Origin: Moritella sp. PE36
GTDB taxonomy: Bacteria > Pseudomonadota > Gammaproteobacteria > Enterobacterales > Moritellaceae
Assembly (NCBI RefSeq): GCF_000170855.1
Contig: NZ_ABCQ01000018.1
Span: forward strand, 18,594-82,593
Length of the DNA: 64,000 bases
Direction of reading: 5' to 3'
Below, piece by piece: positions 53,964-64,000 of this stretch. The notes beneath the pieces were generated by a model. It did not search any database, had not been told where the DNA came from, and saw nothing but the letters and a program-made list of their open reading frames with translations. The position numbers and the translations under genes were made by a program. Each line of letters starts with the position of its first letter. Position 1 is the first letter of the stretch.

Positions 53964-54815
53964 ATGAAAACAGTAAGCCCATTTGATGCGATCCTACCAC
54001 CAGAACTGCTAAAAAAAGCAGAATCTATCGGCGTAGCAAAAGCAACTAAAGCACCTAAACAAGCCTTTATGCTTGCTATCACTGCTGGTGTATTCATCTC
54101 TATCGCATTCGCCTTCTATACGACGGTAACAACAGGCACCGCTGATGTTGCTTATGGTTTAAAAAAATTCATGGGTGGTTTTGCCTTTAGTCTCGGTCTA
54201 TTACTTGTTGTGGTTTGTGGTGGCGAACTGTTTACCAGTTCCATCTTAACAATAATTGCCCGTGCCAATAACAAGATAACAACCCTGCAACTGGCAAAGA
54301 ACTGGGCCGTGGTATATGCAGGTAACTTCATTGGCTGCCTCTTCTTTGTGATGTTAATGGTATTAGCCAAGCAGCACCTCGTCGCAGATGGCGCCTGGGG
54401 TATCAATGCCATGAAGATAGCTCAACACAAATTGCACCATACTTTTATTCAAGCTGTCACCCTCGGTATCCTGGCAAACCTACTTGTGTGCCTTGGTATA
54501 TGGATGAGTTTTGCCGCGCGCTCAATTACCGATAAATTTGTGGCTATCGCATTACCGGTAACCATGTTCGTGGCATCGGGTTACGAACACAGTATCGCTA
54601 ACATGTTTATGATCCCACTCGGGTATGTTATTGCGAACTTTTCCGGTCCTGAATTTTGGTTGCTCACCGGCGCTAACCCAGCTGACTTTACCGATTTAAC
54701 ATTATCTAACTTTGTATTTAATAATCTTATTCCTGTCACCATCGGCAACATCATTGGCGGGGGCGTATTGGTTGGCCTGACATACTGGGCTATCTACTGC
54801 AATAAAGAATCTTAA
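53964..54815 (+). CDS. focA: Formate channel FocA
   Basis: A 283-residue membrane protein with six helices of the formate-nitrite transporter family. The N-terminus has SPFDAILPPELLKKAESIGV; GGFAFSLGLLLVVVCGGELF, NWAVVYAGNFIGCLFF and HSIANMFMIPLG are the family motifs. It moves formate made by PflB. It lies 74 bases before pflB on the same strand; a hairpin (54816-54839) sits between them. An upstream FNR-type site fits anaerobic expression. Confidence 0.95.
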   Translation: MKTVSPFDAILPPELLKKAESIGVAKATKAPKQAFMLAITAGVFISIAFAFYTTVTTGTADVAYGLKKFMGGFAFSLGLLLVVVCGGELFTSSILTIIARANNKITTLQLAKNWAVVYAGNFIGCLFFVMLMVLAKQHLVADGAWGINAMKIAQHKLHHTFIQAVTLGILANLLVCLGIWMSFAARSITDKFVAIALPVTMFVASGYEHSIANMFMIPLGYVIANFSGPEFWLLTGANPADFTDLTLSNFVFNNLIPVTIGNIIGGGVLVGLTYWAIYCNKES

Positions 54816-54839
54816 TATCTGTTGTAAACACAACAGATA
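54816..54839 (+). other. Intercistronic hairpin between focA and pflB
   Basis: TATCTGTTGT pairs with ACAACAGATA over AAAC. No T-run follows, so it probably serves mRNA processing or stability rather than termination. Confidence 0.6.
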
Positions 54840-54889
54840 GCAAACTTTGAAATTACATTTTTTAGAATATTAATAGATTAGGTGTACTT

Positions 54890-57169
54890 ATGACTGAACA
54901 AACAATTTTTGATCAAGCGTGGCAAGGTTTCACTACGGGTGAATGGACAAACGAAGTTAACTTACGTGATTTCATCCAGAAAAACTACACAGAATTTACC
55001 GGTGATGAATCTTTCCTAGCGGATGCAACCCCAGCAACAGATACGCTTTGGAATAATGTCATGGAAGGCATCAAAATCGAAAACAGCACCCATGCGCCAC
55101 TTGATTTTGATACTTCTGTGCCATCAACAATTACCTCACATGCCGCTGGTTACATTGACCAAAGTCTAGAAACAATTGTTGGTCTACAAACTGAAAAACC
55201 ATTAAAACGTGCCATCATCGCTAATGGCGGTATTCGTATGGTTGAAGGTTCTTGTAAAGCATATGGTAAAGAACTGGATCCAGTAACCAAGAAAATCTTC
55301 TCTGAATACCGTAAAACACACAACCAAGGTGTATTTGACGTTTATACAAGCGACATCATGAAATGTCGTAAGTCAGGTATCCTCACTGGTTTACCAGATG
55401 CATACGGTCGTGGTCGTATCATTGGTGATTACCGTCGTGTGGCTGTATACGGCATCGACTTCCTAATGAAAGATAAATTTGCCCAACAACAATCATTAGA
55501 AGCGAAGTTCTACTCAGGTGAAGACCTAGAAGCAACAATGCGTTTACGCGAAGAGATCTCTGAGCAGTACCGTGCCCTAGCACAAATCAAAGAAATGGCG
55601 GCAACGTACGGTTTCGATATTGCTGGTCCTGCAACAAACGCAAAAGAAGCGATCCAGTGGACTTACTTCGGCTACCTTGCGGCAGTTAAATCACAAAATG
55701 GCGCAGCAATGAGCTTTGGTCGTGTAACGACCTTCTTAGATGTATACATCGAACGTGATTTACAAGCGGGTATCATTACCGAATCTGACGCACAGGAAAT
55801 GATCGACCACCTGGTCATGAAACTGCGTATGGTGCGTTTCTTACGTACGCCAGAATACGATGAGTTATTCTCTGGTGACCCAATCTGGGCAACAGAAACT
55901 ATCGCTGGTATGGGCACAGATGGCCGTTCATTGGTAACCAAATCATCATTCCGTGTACTACACACACAATACACTATGGGTCCGTCACCAGAGCCAAACA
56001 TCACGGTATTGTGGGCTGAGCATTTACCACTAGCCTTCAAACGCTACTGTGCAAAAGTATCGATTGATACATCATCAATCCAGTACGAAAATGATGATTT
56101 AATGCGTACCGACTTCGACAATGATGACTATGCTATTGCATGTTGTGTATCACCAATGATCGTGGGTAAACAAATGCAGTTCTTCGGCGCTCGTAGTAAC
56201 CTTGCTAAAGCATTGTTATATACAATCAATGGCGGCGTAGATGAAAAACTAAAAATCCAAATTGGTCCTAAAGCAGACAAGATCACCGATGATGTACTTG
56301 ATTACGCAGATATTAGAGCGCGTTATGACAAAGTGATGGATTGGTTAGCAACAACGTATGTTACTGCGCTAAACTCAATCCACTATTCACACGACAAATA
56401 CTCGTATGAAGCATCATTAATGGCATTACATGACCGTGACGTAGAACGTACAATGGCATGTGGTATCGCTGGTCTATCAGTTACTGCTGATTCACTTTCT
56501 GCAATTAAATACGCAAAAGTTAAACCAATTCGTGATGAAAATGGTATTGCAGTCGATTTTGAAATCGAAGGTGATTATCCTAAATTTGGTAACAACGATT
56601 CACGTGTTGATGATATCGCTTGTGAACTAGTTGAAACTTTCATGAAGAAAGTGTCTAGCCACAAAATGTACCGTGATGCGAAACCAACACAGTCAGTACT
56701 AACAATTACATCAAACGTGGTATACGGTAAGAAAACCGGTACAACACCCGATGGTCGTCGTGCCGGCGCACCATTCGCACCGGGCGCAAACCCGATGCAT
56801 GGTCGTGATGAAAAAGGCGCAATCGCAGCCCTAACATCCGTTGCCAAACTACCGTTTGAATACGCCAAAGATGGTATCTCTTATACTTTCTCTATCGTAC
56901 CAAACGCACTCGGTAAAACTGACGATATCCGTCGTACTAACCTTGCCGGTTTAATGGATGGTTACTTCAAGCACAGCAGTGCGATTGAAGGTGGTCAGCA
57001 CTTAAACGTTAACGTGATGGATCGCTCAATGTTACTAGACGCGATTAAGCACCCAGATAAATACCCACAACTGACTATTCGAGTGTCTGGTTACGCGGTA
57101 CGTTTCAACTCGCTAACATCGGAACAGCAACAAGACGTGATCACACGTACATTCCAGCAATCATTCTAA
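54890..57169 (+). CDS. pflB: Pyruvate formate-lyase
   Basis: A 759-residue glycyl-radical enzyme that splits pyruvate with CoA to acetyl-CoA and formate. The catalytic cysteine pair is in [14 protein letters not shown] (about residue 418), and the glycyl-radical site is [13 protein letters not shown] near the C-terminus. Length is as in E. coli PflB. ATTAGGTG precedes the ATG. It is the central gene of focA-pflB, with its activase pflA downstream; a terminator separates pflB from pflA. Confidence 0.97.
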   Translation: MTEQTIFDQAWQGFTTGEWTNEVNLRDFIQKNYTEFTGDESFLADATPATDTLWNNVMEGIKIENSTHAPLDFDTSVPSTITSHAAGYIDQSLETIVGLQTEKPLKRAIIANGGIRMVEGSCKAYGKELDPVTKKIFSEYRKTHNQGVFDVYTSDIMKCRKSGILTGLPDAYGRGRIIGDYRRVAVYGIDFLMKDKFAQQQSLEAKFYSGEDLEATMRLREEISEQYRALAQIKEMAATYGFDIAGPATNAKEAIQWTYFGYLAAVKSQNGAAMSFGRVTTFLDVYIERDLQAGIITESDAQEMIDHLVMKLRMVRFLRTPEYDELFSGDPIWATETIAGMGTDGRSLVTKSSFRVLHTQYTMGPSPEPNITVLWAEHLPLAFKRYCAKVSIDTSSIQYENDDLMRTDFDNDDYAIACCVSPMIVGKQMQFFGARSNLAKALLYTINGGVDEKLKIQIGPKADKITDDVLDYADIRARYDKVMDWLATTYVTALNSIHYSHDKYSYEASLMALHDRDVERTMACGIAGLSVTADSLSAIKYAKVKPIRDENGIAVDFEIEGDYPKFGNNDSRVDDIACELVETFMKKVSSHKMYRDAKPTQSVLTITSNVVYGKKTGTTPDGRRAGAPFAPGANPMHGRDEKGAIAALTSVAKLPFEYAKDGISYTFSIVPNALGKTDDIRRTNLAGLMDGYFKHSSAIEGGQHLNVNVMDRSMLLDAIKHPDKYPQLTIRVSGYAVRFNSLTSEQQQDVITRTFQQSF

Positions 57170-57228
57170 GACTGTCGGAATAACATTATAAAATATAACC
57201 AGCGGTTGTTTTTATAGTGACAACAAAC

Positions 57229-57254
57229 AAAAGCCTTACACCTGTAAGGCTTTT
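57229..57254 (+). terminator. Terminator of pflB
   Basis: AAAAGCCTTAC (57229-57239) pairs with GTAAGGCTTTT (57244-57254), followed by a T-rich tract. Confidence 0.85.
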
Positions 57255-57259
57255 GTATT

Positions 57260-57303
57260 TATAATAACTATATAGACCTTTTATAATAACTGTATAGCCC
57301 TAT
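57260..57303 (+). repeat. 22-base tandem duplication before pflA
   Basis: TATAATAACTATATAGACCT (start of 57260-57281) is followed directly by TATAATAACTGTATAGCCCT (start of 57282-57303). Two imperfect copies lie between the pflB terminator and the pflA ribosome site and may contain the pflA promoter. Confidence 0.7.
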
Positions 57304-57317
57304 CTTTTGGAGATATT

Positions 57318-58094
57318 ATGCCGCTTAATAAACCGATTGATTCTACCGAGTTATGTAGCACAGTCGGACGCATTCATTCTACTGAATCTTTTGGCTCCGT
57401 AGATGGACCAGGTATTCGTTATATCGTGTTCATGCAAGGCTGCTTAATGCGTTGCCTGTATTGTCACAACCGTGATTCATGGGATCTGCATTCAGGTAAA
57501 GACACAACCGTTGATGAATTAATTCGTGAACTTATTTCATACAAGGCATTTATGCTAGCAACAGGTGGGGGTGTAACAGCATCAGGCGGCGAAGCAATGC
57601 TACAGCCTGAATTTGTCCGTGACTTTTTTACTGCCGCGCAAGCCGAAGGTGTTAATACCTGCTTAGACACTAACGGCTATATTCGTAAATACACCGACGT
57701 GATTGACGAAGTGCTCGATGTTACTGACTTAGTGATGTTGGATTTAAAGCAAGTGAACGACGACATTCACCAAGAATTAGCGGGGGTGAGTAACAAGCGC
57801 ACGTTAGAATTTGCCGAGTATTTAGAAAAACGGAATCAGAAAACCTGGATACGTTATGTGGTGGTACCCGGTTATACCGATGATGATGCATCTGCGCATC
57901 AGTTGGGTAAATTTATTCAACACATGAGTAATATTGAGAAAGTGGAATTGCTGCCTTACCACGAACTCGGTCTGCATAAATGGAAAACCATGGGTTATGA
58001 TTACCCGCTTGATGGTGTGCCGCCACCCAGTAAAGACACTATGGACCGCATTCAAAACATCTTATTAGAATACAAAGATAATGTAATTTATTAA
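57318..58094 (+). CDS. pflA: Pyruvate formate-lyase activating enzyme
   Basis: A 258-residue radical-SAM protein. The cluster motif CLMRCLYC follows [17 protein letters not shown], the activase family signature. The GGE motif appears in [13 protein letters not shown], and [11 protein letters not shown] is typical of the PflA C-terminal part. It abstracts a hydrogen from the PflB glycine to form the radical. GGAG precedes the ATG. It is about 12 residues longer at the N-terminus than the E. coli protein. It has its own terminator. Confidence 0.96.
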   Translation: MPLNKPIDSTELCSTVGRIHSTESFGSVDGPGIRYIVFMQGCLMRCLYCHNRDSWDLHSGKDTTVDELIRELISYKAFMLATGGGVTASGGEAMLQPEFVRDFFTAAQAEGVNTCLDTNGYIRKYTDVIDEVLDVTDLVMLDLKQVNDDIHQELAGVSNKRTLEFAEYLEKRNQKTWIRYVVVPGYTDDDASAHQLGKFIQHMSNIEKVELLPYHELGLHKWKTMGYDYPLDGVPPPSKDTMDRIQNILLEYKDNVIY

Positions 58095-58117
58095 TCGTTC
58101 AAAGCGCATTCTATTAC

Positions 58118-58154
58118 AAACCGATCCGAGCTCTATGCTATGATCGGTTTTTTT
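58118..58154 (+). terminator. Terminator of pflA
   Basis: AAACCGATC (58118-58126) pairs with GATCGGTTT (58142-58150), followed by TTTT. Confidence 0.85.
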
Positions 58155-58197
58155 GTTTTAGCCTTTTTGCTAATCGCCATCAGAATAATGAGATCAC

Positions 58198-59031
58198 ATG
58201 AACTACCTCTGCCCTATCTGCGCTCGCCCTTTATCTGCACAAGACAAAAGTCTAGTTTGCGAGCAACGCCACCAATTTGATTTAGCAAAAGAAGGTTACG
58301 TAAATCTGTTGCCTGTACAAAACAAAAAATCAAAAAATCCGGGTGACAACAAAGAGATGATGCAAGCGCGGCGTGAATTTCTGGACCAAGGCTTTTATCA
58401 ATCACTATCAGACAAGGTTAATAGCATAGCTCAGCAAGCGTTAATCGCTGTCAACGCCCCCACCATTCTTGACTTAGGCTGTGGCGAAGGTTATTACACC
58501 CACCGCTTAGCGCAGGCTGTGGCGACGCTTAATGATGCTAATACAACGCCACAAATCGCAGGACTCGATATTTCTAAATCAGCGATCCGTTATGCAGCAA
58601 AACGTTATAAGACGATCAGTTTTTGTGTGGCCAGCGCTTACAACACCCCATTCGCCGATGCCAGCCAAGATTTAGTGACCCGTATTTATGCACCATCACA
58701 AGATGCTGAATTAGCACGTATAATTAAAGTCGGCGGTTACTTGCTTACCGTCACGCCTGCTGCCGAGCATTTATTTGAATTGAAACAGAAAATTTATCAA
58801 ACTCCTGAAAAACATGACATGACGATTGAAGAAATTGCCGGTTTTGAAGTGGTTGAGCAACAGCGGTTGACAGAAGAGATCACACTGACACAAGCCAAAG
58901 ACAGTAAAAACTTATTGGAAATGACGCCACTGGCTTGGAAGATGAATGACGAGCAAAAAGCGCAATTATATGCCACCGATTTAACCTTAACGCTGGACTT
59001 TAACATCACCCTTTATAAGCGTACGACATAA
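58198..59031 (+). CDS. rlmA: 23S rRNA (guanine-745-N1) methyltransferase
   Basis: A 277-residue protein with an N-terminal zinc-binding motif (YLCPICARPL, then CEQRHQFDLAKEGYVNLL) and a class I SAM-methyltransferase domain (LDLGCGEGYYTHRLA). The segment KNPGDNKEMMQARREFLDQG is typical of RlmA. It methylates G745 of helix 35 in 23S rRNA. It stands alone between pflA and a terminator shared with yfbV. Confidence 0.94.
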   Translation: MNYLCPICARPLSAQDKSLVCEQRHQFDLAKEGYVNLLPVQNKKSKNPGDNKEMMQARREFLDQGFYQSLSDKVNSIAQQALIAVNAPTILDLGCGEGYYTHRLAQAVATLNDANTTPQIAGLDISKSAIRYAAKRYKTISFCVASAYNTPFADASQDLVTRIYAPSQDAELARIIKVGGYLLTVTPAAEHLFELKQKIYQTPEKHDMTIEEIAGFEVVEQQRLTEEITLTQAKDSKNLLEMTPLAWKMNDEQKAQLYATDLTLTLDFNITLYKRTT

Positions 59032-59086
59032 CGCTTTCGCAGAAAATACACAGTCCGACACAGCGCTGGCTCATTTAAAAGACAAA

Positions 59087-59121
59087 AAAATACCGATATT
59101 AGCCATAATATCGGTATTTTT
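59087..59121. terminator. Bidirectional terminator between rlmA and yfbV
   Basis: AAATACCGATATTA (to 59101) pairs with TAATATCGGTATTT (from 59106), with A/T runs on both sides and a GCCA loop, between convergent genes. Confidence 0.9.
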
Positions 59122-59161
59122 TGTGCCTATGTAAGCAAACTTCTAAGTAATAAATCGTCGA

Positions 59162-59599
59162 TTACTTAACCGTGAATGCCTTGTCCATACGCTTAAATGC
59201 ACTTCCTAAAATATCAGCCAATTCACTGTAATGCGGATTTTTTTTGGCTGGTTCAAGTTCACAACCTTGTGTAACTAACCCTTGATAAAGCTCATGATAC
59301 CAACTTGCTAATGACACAGGTAATAACTCGCCAGAACGTTTACCTAACCAGAACAAACCTTGCATTGGTAGTGTAATAAATAATAATGCAATCGCAATAC
59401 TGGCGGGTAATTGCTGCATGTCACCATATAAATACTGCATCATCACGGTTAAAATGGCTAATGGCGGCATCGTCTTAAAGCCAAGCTTAGTAGCAGCAAT
59501 AACTCTATTTTCAGGAAAACGAGCAGCCAGTTCTTTTTTCATCGGCCAGCGCTGCATATAATGTTGACCTTTATATAAGGTATTTTTAAATACACTCAT
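59162..59599 (-). CDS. yfbV: YfbV family (UPF0208) membrane protein
   Basis: A 145-residue protein with two membrane helices, matching the DUF412/YfbV family: FKNTLYKGQHYMQRWPMKKE at the start, FPENRVIAATKLGFKTMPP, and LASWYHELYQGLV. The family is universal in enteric and Vibrio-like bacteria, next to ackA-pta; in E. coli YfbV is implicated in chromosome macrodomain organisation. The frame opens at 59623, but the ATG at 59599 gives the usual N-terminus. It is divergent from ackA. Confidence 0.92.
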   Translation of the reverse strand: MSVFKNTLYKGQHYMQRWPMKKELAARFPENRVIAATKLGFKTMPPLAILTVMMQYLYGDMQQLPASIAIALLFITLPMQGLFWLGKRSGELLPVSLASWYHELYQGLVTQGCELEPAKKNPHYSELADILGSAFKRMDKAFTVK

Positions 59600-60009
59600 C
59601 AGCATCCTCCTGTCAAAAGACAAATTTACTATAGTTCAAACCATACACTATGTCATGGTGCAGGTAAAATAGTATATCAATGTTACGTTAATGGTTTAGA
59701 TCAACTTTATTACAAATATACTTTGAGATATCGCCCCATAGCAAGTAAACTATGAACCAGTTAACACTTTTAGGTAAAATGTGAGTGACATGACTCACAG
59801 TTTTAGAAAGTTGTCATTTCTTTAAGATGGATACTTAGTAACGAACATTCGTCGTATCAACTACGACATCGTACGTAAAAATGACAGTGTCAGCCAATTT
59901 ACTAAGCACAGACAATATCTCTGCTTTAATAAAGATACGATACCTAAGCCAATATCGCTAGGATTGTTATCAGTTATTTTATTGATTATTTCATAATAGG
60001 TTTTTACGC
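59600..60009. other. Divergent control region between yfbV and ackA
   Basis: About 410 bases without a gene. It holds a FNR-like site ATGGTTTAGATCAA (59691-59704, 8 of 10 fixed positions) and a TGAGTGACATGACTCACA inverted repeat (about 59782-59799). Confidence 0.55.
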
Positions 60010-61203
60010 ATGAATAAACTCGTTCTAGTTCTAAACTGTGGTAGTTCTTCTCTTAAATTCGCAGTTCTTGATTCAGTATCTGGTGATGAAAAATTATCAG
60101 GTCTTGCAGAATGCTTTAATTTAGAAAACGCACGCATCAAGTGGAAACTTGACGGCAATAAAGGCACAGCCGATCTAGGCGCATTCGCTTCTCACAAAGA
60201 AGCTGTAGCATACATCGTAAATAACATTCTAAAAGAACAGCAAGCAATGAGCGACGCTATTGTTGCGATCGGTCATCGTGTTGTACACGGCGGTGAAAAA
60301 TTCACGTCATCAGTAATCATCACAGATGAAGTGATCAAAGGCATCGAAGATTGTGCAGCACTAGCGCCACTTCATAACCCAGCTCACCTTATCGGTATCC
60401 GTGCGGCACAAGCAGCATTCCCAGCACTTCCACAAGTAGCTGTTTTCGATACTGCGTTCCACCAGACTATGCCTGAAAAAGCATACCTATACGCACTTCC
60501 GTACAAACTATACCGTGAAAATGGTATCCGTCGTTACGGCATGCACGGCACTAGCCACCTATTTATTGGCCGTGAAGCAGCTGCGCTTCTAGGTCAAAAA
60601 GTTGAAGAAACTAACATCATCAACTGTCATTTAGGTAACGGCGCATCAGTTTGTGCAATTAAAGATGGTAAATCAGTAGACACAAGCATGGGTATGACTC
60701 CACTTGAAGGTCTAGTAATGGGTACACGTAGTGGTGACCTTGACCCAAGCATCATCAACCACTTAGTTACACAGTGTAACTACACGCTTGCAGAAGTTAA
60801 CAGCATGCTTAACAACGAAAGTGGTTTATTAGGTATTTCTGAAATTTCTAGCGATTGCCGTGCTATCGAAGATGGCCATGCAGAAGGTCAAGTTGGCGCA
60901 GTTCGCGCAATGGAACTTTCTTGCTACCGTCTAGCTAAATACATCGCTTCATACGCAGCCGCTTTAGGCCGTATCGACGCTATCGTATTTACTGGTGGTA
61001 TCGGTGAAAACTCTGATGTTATCCGTTCAATCGTATTAAACCAACTGTCTATCTTCGGTATCGAAGTTGACGAAGCAGCGAATACGGCAGCACGTTTTGG
61101 TTCTGAAGGTACAATCACTACAGCAAATAGTAAAATTAAAGCTATGGTTATTTCTACTAATGAAGAACTTGTTATTGCACAAGATGCAGTAAGCCTAATC
61201 TAG
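60010..61203 (+). CDS. ackA: Acetate kinase
   Basis: A 397-residue enzyme that transfers phosphate from acetyl phosphate to ADP. Motifs: [53 protein letters not shown] and [13 protein letters not shown]. Length is normal. It is followed after 91 bases by pta, with a small hairpin (61243-61260) in the gap. It makes ATP and acetate from the acetyl-CoA formed by PflB. Confidence 0.97.
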   Translation: MNKLVLVLNCGSSSLKFAVLDSVSGDEKLSGLAECFNLENARIKWKLDGNKGTADLGAFASHKEAVAYIVNNILKEQQAMSDAIVAIGHRVVHGGEKFTSSVIITDEVIKGIEDCAALAPLHNPAHLIGIRAAQAAFPALPQVAVFDTAFHQTMPEKAYLYALPYKLYRENGIRRYGMHGTSHLFIGREAAALLGQKVEETNIINCHLGNGASVCAIKDGKSVDTSMGMTPLEGLVMGTRSGDLDPSIINHLVTQCNYTLAEVNSMLNNESGLLGISEISSDCRAIEDGHAEGQVGAVRAMELSCYRLAKYIASYAAALGRIDAIVFTGGIGENSDVIRSIVLNQLSIFGIEVDEAANTAARFGSEGTITTANSKIKAMVISTNEELVIAQDAVSLI

Positions 61204-61242
61204 TTCGGCGATTAGCTAAATCAGTTTAATTTTAAAATAAGG

Positions 61243-61260
61243 AAGGTGTAAACGCACCTT
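61243..61260 (+). other. Small hairpin between ackA and pta
   Basis: AAGGTG (61243-61248) pairs with CACCTT (61255-61260) and a pyrimidine-rich stretch follows. It may attenuate read-through into pta. Confidence 0.45.
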
Positions 61261-61294
61261 TCTTTCTTCTCAATCCCAATATAAGGTGACGCTA

Positions 61295-63346
61295 GTGGCT
61301 CGCACTATAATGCTTATCCCAGTTGGCGCAGGCGTAGGCGTAACTTCTGTTAGTCTAGGTATGGTTCGTGCGTTTGAACGCAACGGCCTAAACGTTAACT
61401 TTTTCAAACCTATTGCTCAACCTCGCCAAGGCGAAAAAGGTCCTGAGTTATCAACTGAAATTATCCGTCAAGGAACGAATGCATCACCTGCAACACCGTT
61501 CACTTTATCACACGCTGAAAAATTAATCGGCGCGGGTAAAACTGACGTACTGCTTGAAGATATCGTTGAGCGTTTTGAATCGCACATGGTTGATGCTGAA
61601 ATCGTTGTTGTTGAAGGTCTAGTACCAACAGCAAAACAACCTTTTGCTAACCACGTAAACTACAACATCGCAAAAGCACTTGATGCTGAAATGATCTTTG
61701 TGACTAACCCAGGCACAGATTCATCAGAACAGCTAAAAGATCGTTTAGAGATCGCTTGCTCAAACTTCGGTGGCAGCAAAAACAAACGCATCATTGGCTG
61801 TGTGATCAACAAAGTTGGCGCACCACTTGATGAAGCGGGTCGTAACCGTCCAGATCTGGCTGAAATGTTTGAAGCAAACGCAGGTAATGCTAGCCATAAC
61901 CTAGAAGTGCTACAAGTATTTGGCAAAAGCCCAATGCCGATCCTTGGTTGTATTCCTTGGAATGCAGAACTGATTGCACCTCGTGCAAAAGATCTGGCTA
62001 AGCACTTAAATGCTGAAATCCTAAACGAAGGCGACATCGAAGAACGTCGTCTAGTGGGTATCACGTTCTGCGCACGTTCTATTCCAAACATGCTTGAGCA
62101 TTTCCGTCCAGGTGGCTTATTAGTTACTTCTGGCGATCGTGCTGACGTTATCGTTGCGGCATGTCTTTCGGCAATGAACGGCGTTAAAATTGGCGCATTG
62201 CTACTAACAGGTGATGTACGTCCAGACGCAAGTGTATTAAAACTTTGTAGTCAAGCAATGGCTACAGGTCTACCAATCATGCTAACGCCAACGAATACTT
62301 GGCAGACTGCATTAACGCTTCAAAACTTCAATCTTGATATCCCTGCAGATGACAAACCACGCATCGAAGCAGTTCAAGAATACATTGCAAGTCACATCGA
62401 CAAGCAATGGATTGAAACGTTAACGGTTGGCACTAAACGTACTCGTCGTCTATCGCCACCTGCATTCCGTTACCAGTTAACTGAATTAGCGCGTAAAGCG
62501 AAGAAACGTGTTGTACTACCTGAAGGTGAAGAGCCACGTACAATTGAAGCGGCTAACATCTGTGCTGAACGCGGTATCGCGACACCAGTACTGCTTGGTA
62601 ACCCAGCTGAGATTAAACGTGTTGCAGAAAGCCAAGGTATCACCTTGTCTGCCGGCGTTGAAATCGTAGATCCAATAACATGTCGTGAAAAATATGTTGC
62701 TCCTATGGTTGAACTGCGTAAAGCCAAAGGCCTTACTGAAGTAGTAGCACGTGAACAACTAGAAGATAACGTTGTGCTTGCGACTATGATGTTAGAACAG
62801 TCTGAAGTTGATGGTCTTGTATCTGGTGCCGTGCACACGACAGCAAACACAATTCGTCCAGCACTGCAGTTGATCAAAACAGCACCGGGTTCAAACCTAG
62901 TGTCTTCAATCTTCTTCATGTTGCTACCTGATCAAGTGTTAGTGTACGGTGATTGTGCAATTAACCCAGATCCAAATGCGTCTCAACTTGCTGACATCGC
63001 GATTCAATCTGCTGATTCAGCGAAAGCATTCGGTATCGATCCTCGCGTTGCTATGATCTCTTACTCAACTGGTTCATCTGGCCAAGGTAGTGATGTAGAG
63101 AAAGTACGTGAAGCAACTAAGATCGCACAAGAACGTCGCCCTGATTTAATCATCGACGGTCCATTACAGTACGACGCTGCTATCATGGAAAATGTTGCGA
63201 AAAGCAAAGCGCCAAACAGCCCTGTAGCTGGTAAAGCGACTGTATTTGTATTCCCAGATCTTAATACTGGTAACACAACTTACAAAAGCGGTACAGCGCT
63301 CTGCAAACCTAATCTCTATTGGTCCAATGCTGCAAGGCATGCGTAA
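61295..63346 (+). CDS. pta: Phosphate acetyltransferase, frameshifted near the C-terminus
   Basis: A long-form Pta, 683 residues as read. The N-terminal domain has [19 protein letters not shown], the DRTGG-type middle domain includes [10 protein letters not shown], and the PTA_PTB domain begins about residue 380 ([20 protein letters not shown]) with [18 protein letters not shown]. The C-terminus is broken. After GNTTYK (63286) one extra A in the AAAA run at 63284-63287 shifts the frame, giving a wrong tail ending at 63346. Removing that A and one more base near 63351 restores [17 protein letters not shown] and [20 protein letters not shown], ending at 63447. Start: GTG at 61295 with AAGG 8 bases upstream; 61286 is the alternative. 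Confidence 0.85.
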
Positions 63347-63447
63347 ACCTAGTAAATGATTTATCACGTGGCGCATTGGTAGACGATATCGTTTACACAA
63401 TCGCACTTACAGCGATTCAAGCTAAGCGAATTAAGCTTCTTTCTTAG
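63284..63447 (+). other. Displaced 3' end of pta
   Basis: From 63288 to 63350 the next frame encodes the normal Pta residues [20 protein letters not shown] and then P, and from 63352 a third frame encodes [20 protein letters not shown] followed by [11 protein letters not shown] and a stop codon at 63445-63447. Two separate one-base insertions are needed to explain it. Confidence 0.85.
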
Positions 63448-63474
63448 TCTCAAATCTCTGATAAACGTGTTTAA

Positions 63475-63500
63475 GGCTTTCCCTAGGGAAGCTCTTTTTT
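63475..63500 (+). terminator. Terminator of pta
   Basis: GGCTTTCCC and GGGAAGCT fold with one bulged base around TA and are followed by TTTTTT. It lies 28 bases after the restored pta stop codon, which supports that stop as the original gene end. Confidence 0.75.
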
Positions 63501-63908
63501 GATCACCTATCTAATACTTAATATCAGGCTATGCCTATTTTGACAATTTTGGCATTTTGCCATTTACTAATGACTTAGAAGTTTTAAAAATAGAAAAACC
63601 TTCCACCACATACAGTTGACCACTACATATATCTAACTACTATGAAGTCGATTTTCGTCAGTACGGTAAACGCGACAGAAAGTGAATTGAGTTGTGTCTC
63701 TCGACGCGGCTAATATCCATAATAAGATTAAGACATCAAATACATCAAATACATCAAATACATCAAATACATCAAATTTTCTCCTAGTAATAATCCATAA
63801 CAGCTATGTAATAGCCCTGTAATGTTTTTTTGATAATGAATGTTTTAGTATTCATCTACTAGTTTAAAAAATATCTAATATCTAGTAAATTTCCTAGGAA
63901 TAATAAAA
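63501..63908. other. Intergenic region after pta
   Basis: About 400 bases without a credible gene. It is AT-rich and includes the 9-base tandem repeat at 63733-63777. Confidence 0.5.
63733..63777. repeat. Nine-base tandem repeat (ACATCAAAT), five copies
   Basis: Five exact copies of ACATCAAAT run from 63733 to 63777, followed by TTT. No dyad structure or coding frame explains it. Confidence 0.95.
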
Positions 63909-64000
63909 ATGAAATGTTGTAAAGACTCAATGCTACAGCGAGTCAATAGAAAATGGTTTGATAAATTATTGTATAGCGGTATCTATAAATGTAATCGCTG
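63909..64000 (+). CDS. Start of a small cysteine-rich protein (cut by window edge)
   Basis: An ATG at 63909, with AGGA 10 bases upstream, opens a frame that runs off the window: MKCCKDSMLQRVNRKWFDKL followed by LYSGIYKCNRC. CxC-type pairs at both ends and the RVNRKWFDKLL middle look like a short zinc-ribbon protein family of unknown role that I have seen described only as hypothetical. Only about 30 residues are visible. Confidence 0.55.
   Translation, partial: MKCCKDSMLQRVNRKWFDKLLYSGIYKCNR

Noticed and set aside
62470..62919. A 149-codon open frame antisense to pta
   Set aside because: It lies wholly inside the conserved transferase domain on the other strand and follows from codon bias; no ribosome site or known family.

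Overview
The window looks like chromosomal DNA of a facultatively anaerobic, flagellated marine gammaproteobacterium. The FlgO/FlgP/FlgT set belongs to Vibrio-type sodium-driven polar flagella. The rlmA, yfbV, ackA-pta, focA-pflB-pflA and xthA genes are typical of Vibrionales and Alteromonadales. Gene style and the moderately AT-rich intergenic DNA fit Moritella or a close relative, but that genus is an inference and cannot be proved from the sequence alone. There is no prophage, integron, CRISPR array or recognisable insertion sequence.

Layout. 1-9.5 kb: end of a DoxX gene and ohr, lipoproteins, an amidohydrolase fused to a YbaY domain, an esterase, and the flagellar genes flgT <> small lipoprotein-flgO-flgP with divergent sigma-54 promoters. 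9.6-14.6 kb: menA, a large MltF-like lytic transglycosylase and a dicarboxylate symporter. 14.7-20.2 kb: first purine arm (azgA1, uraH <> puuE-uraD-allA, puuD). 20.3-28.5 kb: a mixed block (PAP2 phosphatase, HD-GYP protein, TDT carrier with LysR, LysM protein, RutR-like regulator, two glycosyltransferases). 28.7-43.7 kb: second purine arm (xdhA-xdhB-xdhC-guaD; gcl-hyi-glxR-gckA; glcG-like gene; azgA2; GntR regulator). 44.4-45.4 kb: five tandem tRNA-Tyr genes. 45.6-53.5 kb: response regulator-TPR protein, xthA, a second MltF-like enzyme and an arginine/ornithine/histidine-type ABC importer. 54-63.4 kb: mixed-acid genes focA-pflB-pflA, rlmA, yfbV, ackA and pta. The pta 3' end carries two single-base frameshifts.

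How the genes fit together. The two purine arms spell out a near-complete route: purine uptake (AzgA1/2), guanine to xanthine (GuaD), xanthine to urate (XdhABC), urate to allantoin (PuuD, UraH, UraD), allantoin to allantoate (PuuE), ureidoglycolate to glyoxylate plus urea (AllA), and glyoxylate to 2-phosphoglycerate (Gcl, Hyi/GlxR, GckA). The allantoate-to-ureidoglycolate enzyme is not in the window. Two candidate control circuits can be read from the DNA. One is a RutR-like operator motif shared by the regions upstream of the TetR gene and of xdhA. The other is a TTGTATACAA-type palindrome upstream of puuE, gcl and gntR. The fermentation block makes acetyl-CoA plus formate from pyruvate and then acetate plus ATP; a FNR-type site lies upstream of focA.

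No wholly new defence or mobile system was seen. The most unusual local structures are four in-frame 21-bp copies of the 3' end of the ABC ATPase gene, including its stop codon; the frameshifted pta; hairpins conserved in all four tRNA-Tyr spacers; the amidohydrolase-YbaY fusion; and a protein-like reading frame before the tRNA cluster whose first 67 codons lack a usual start.
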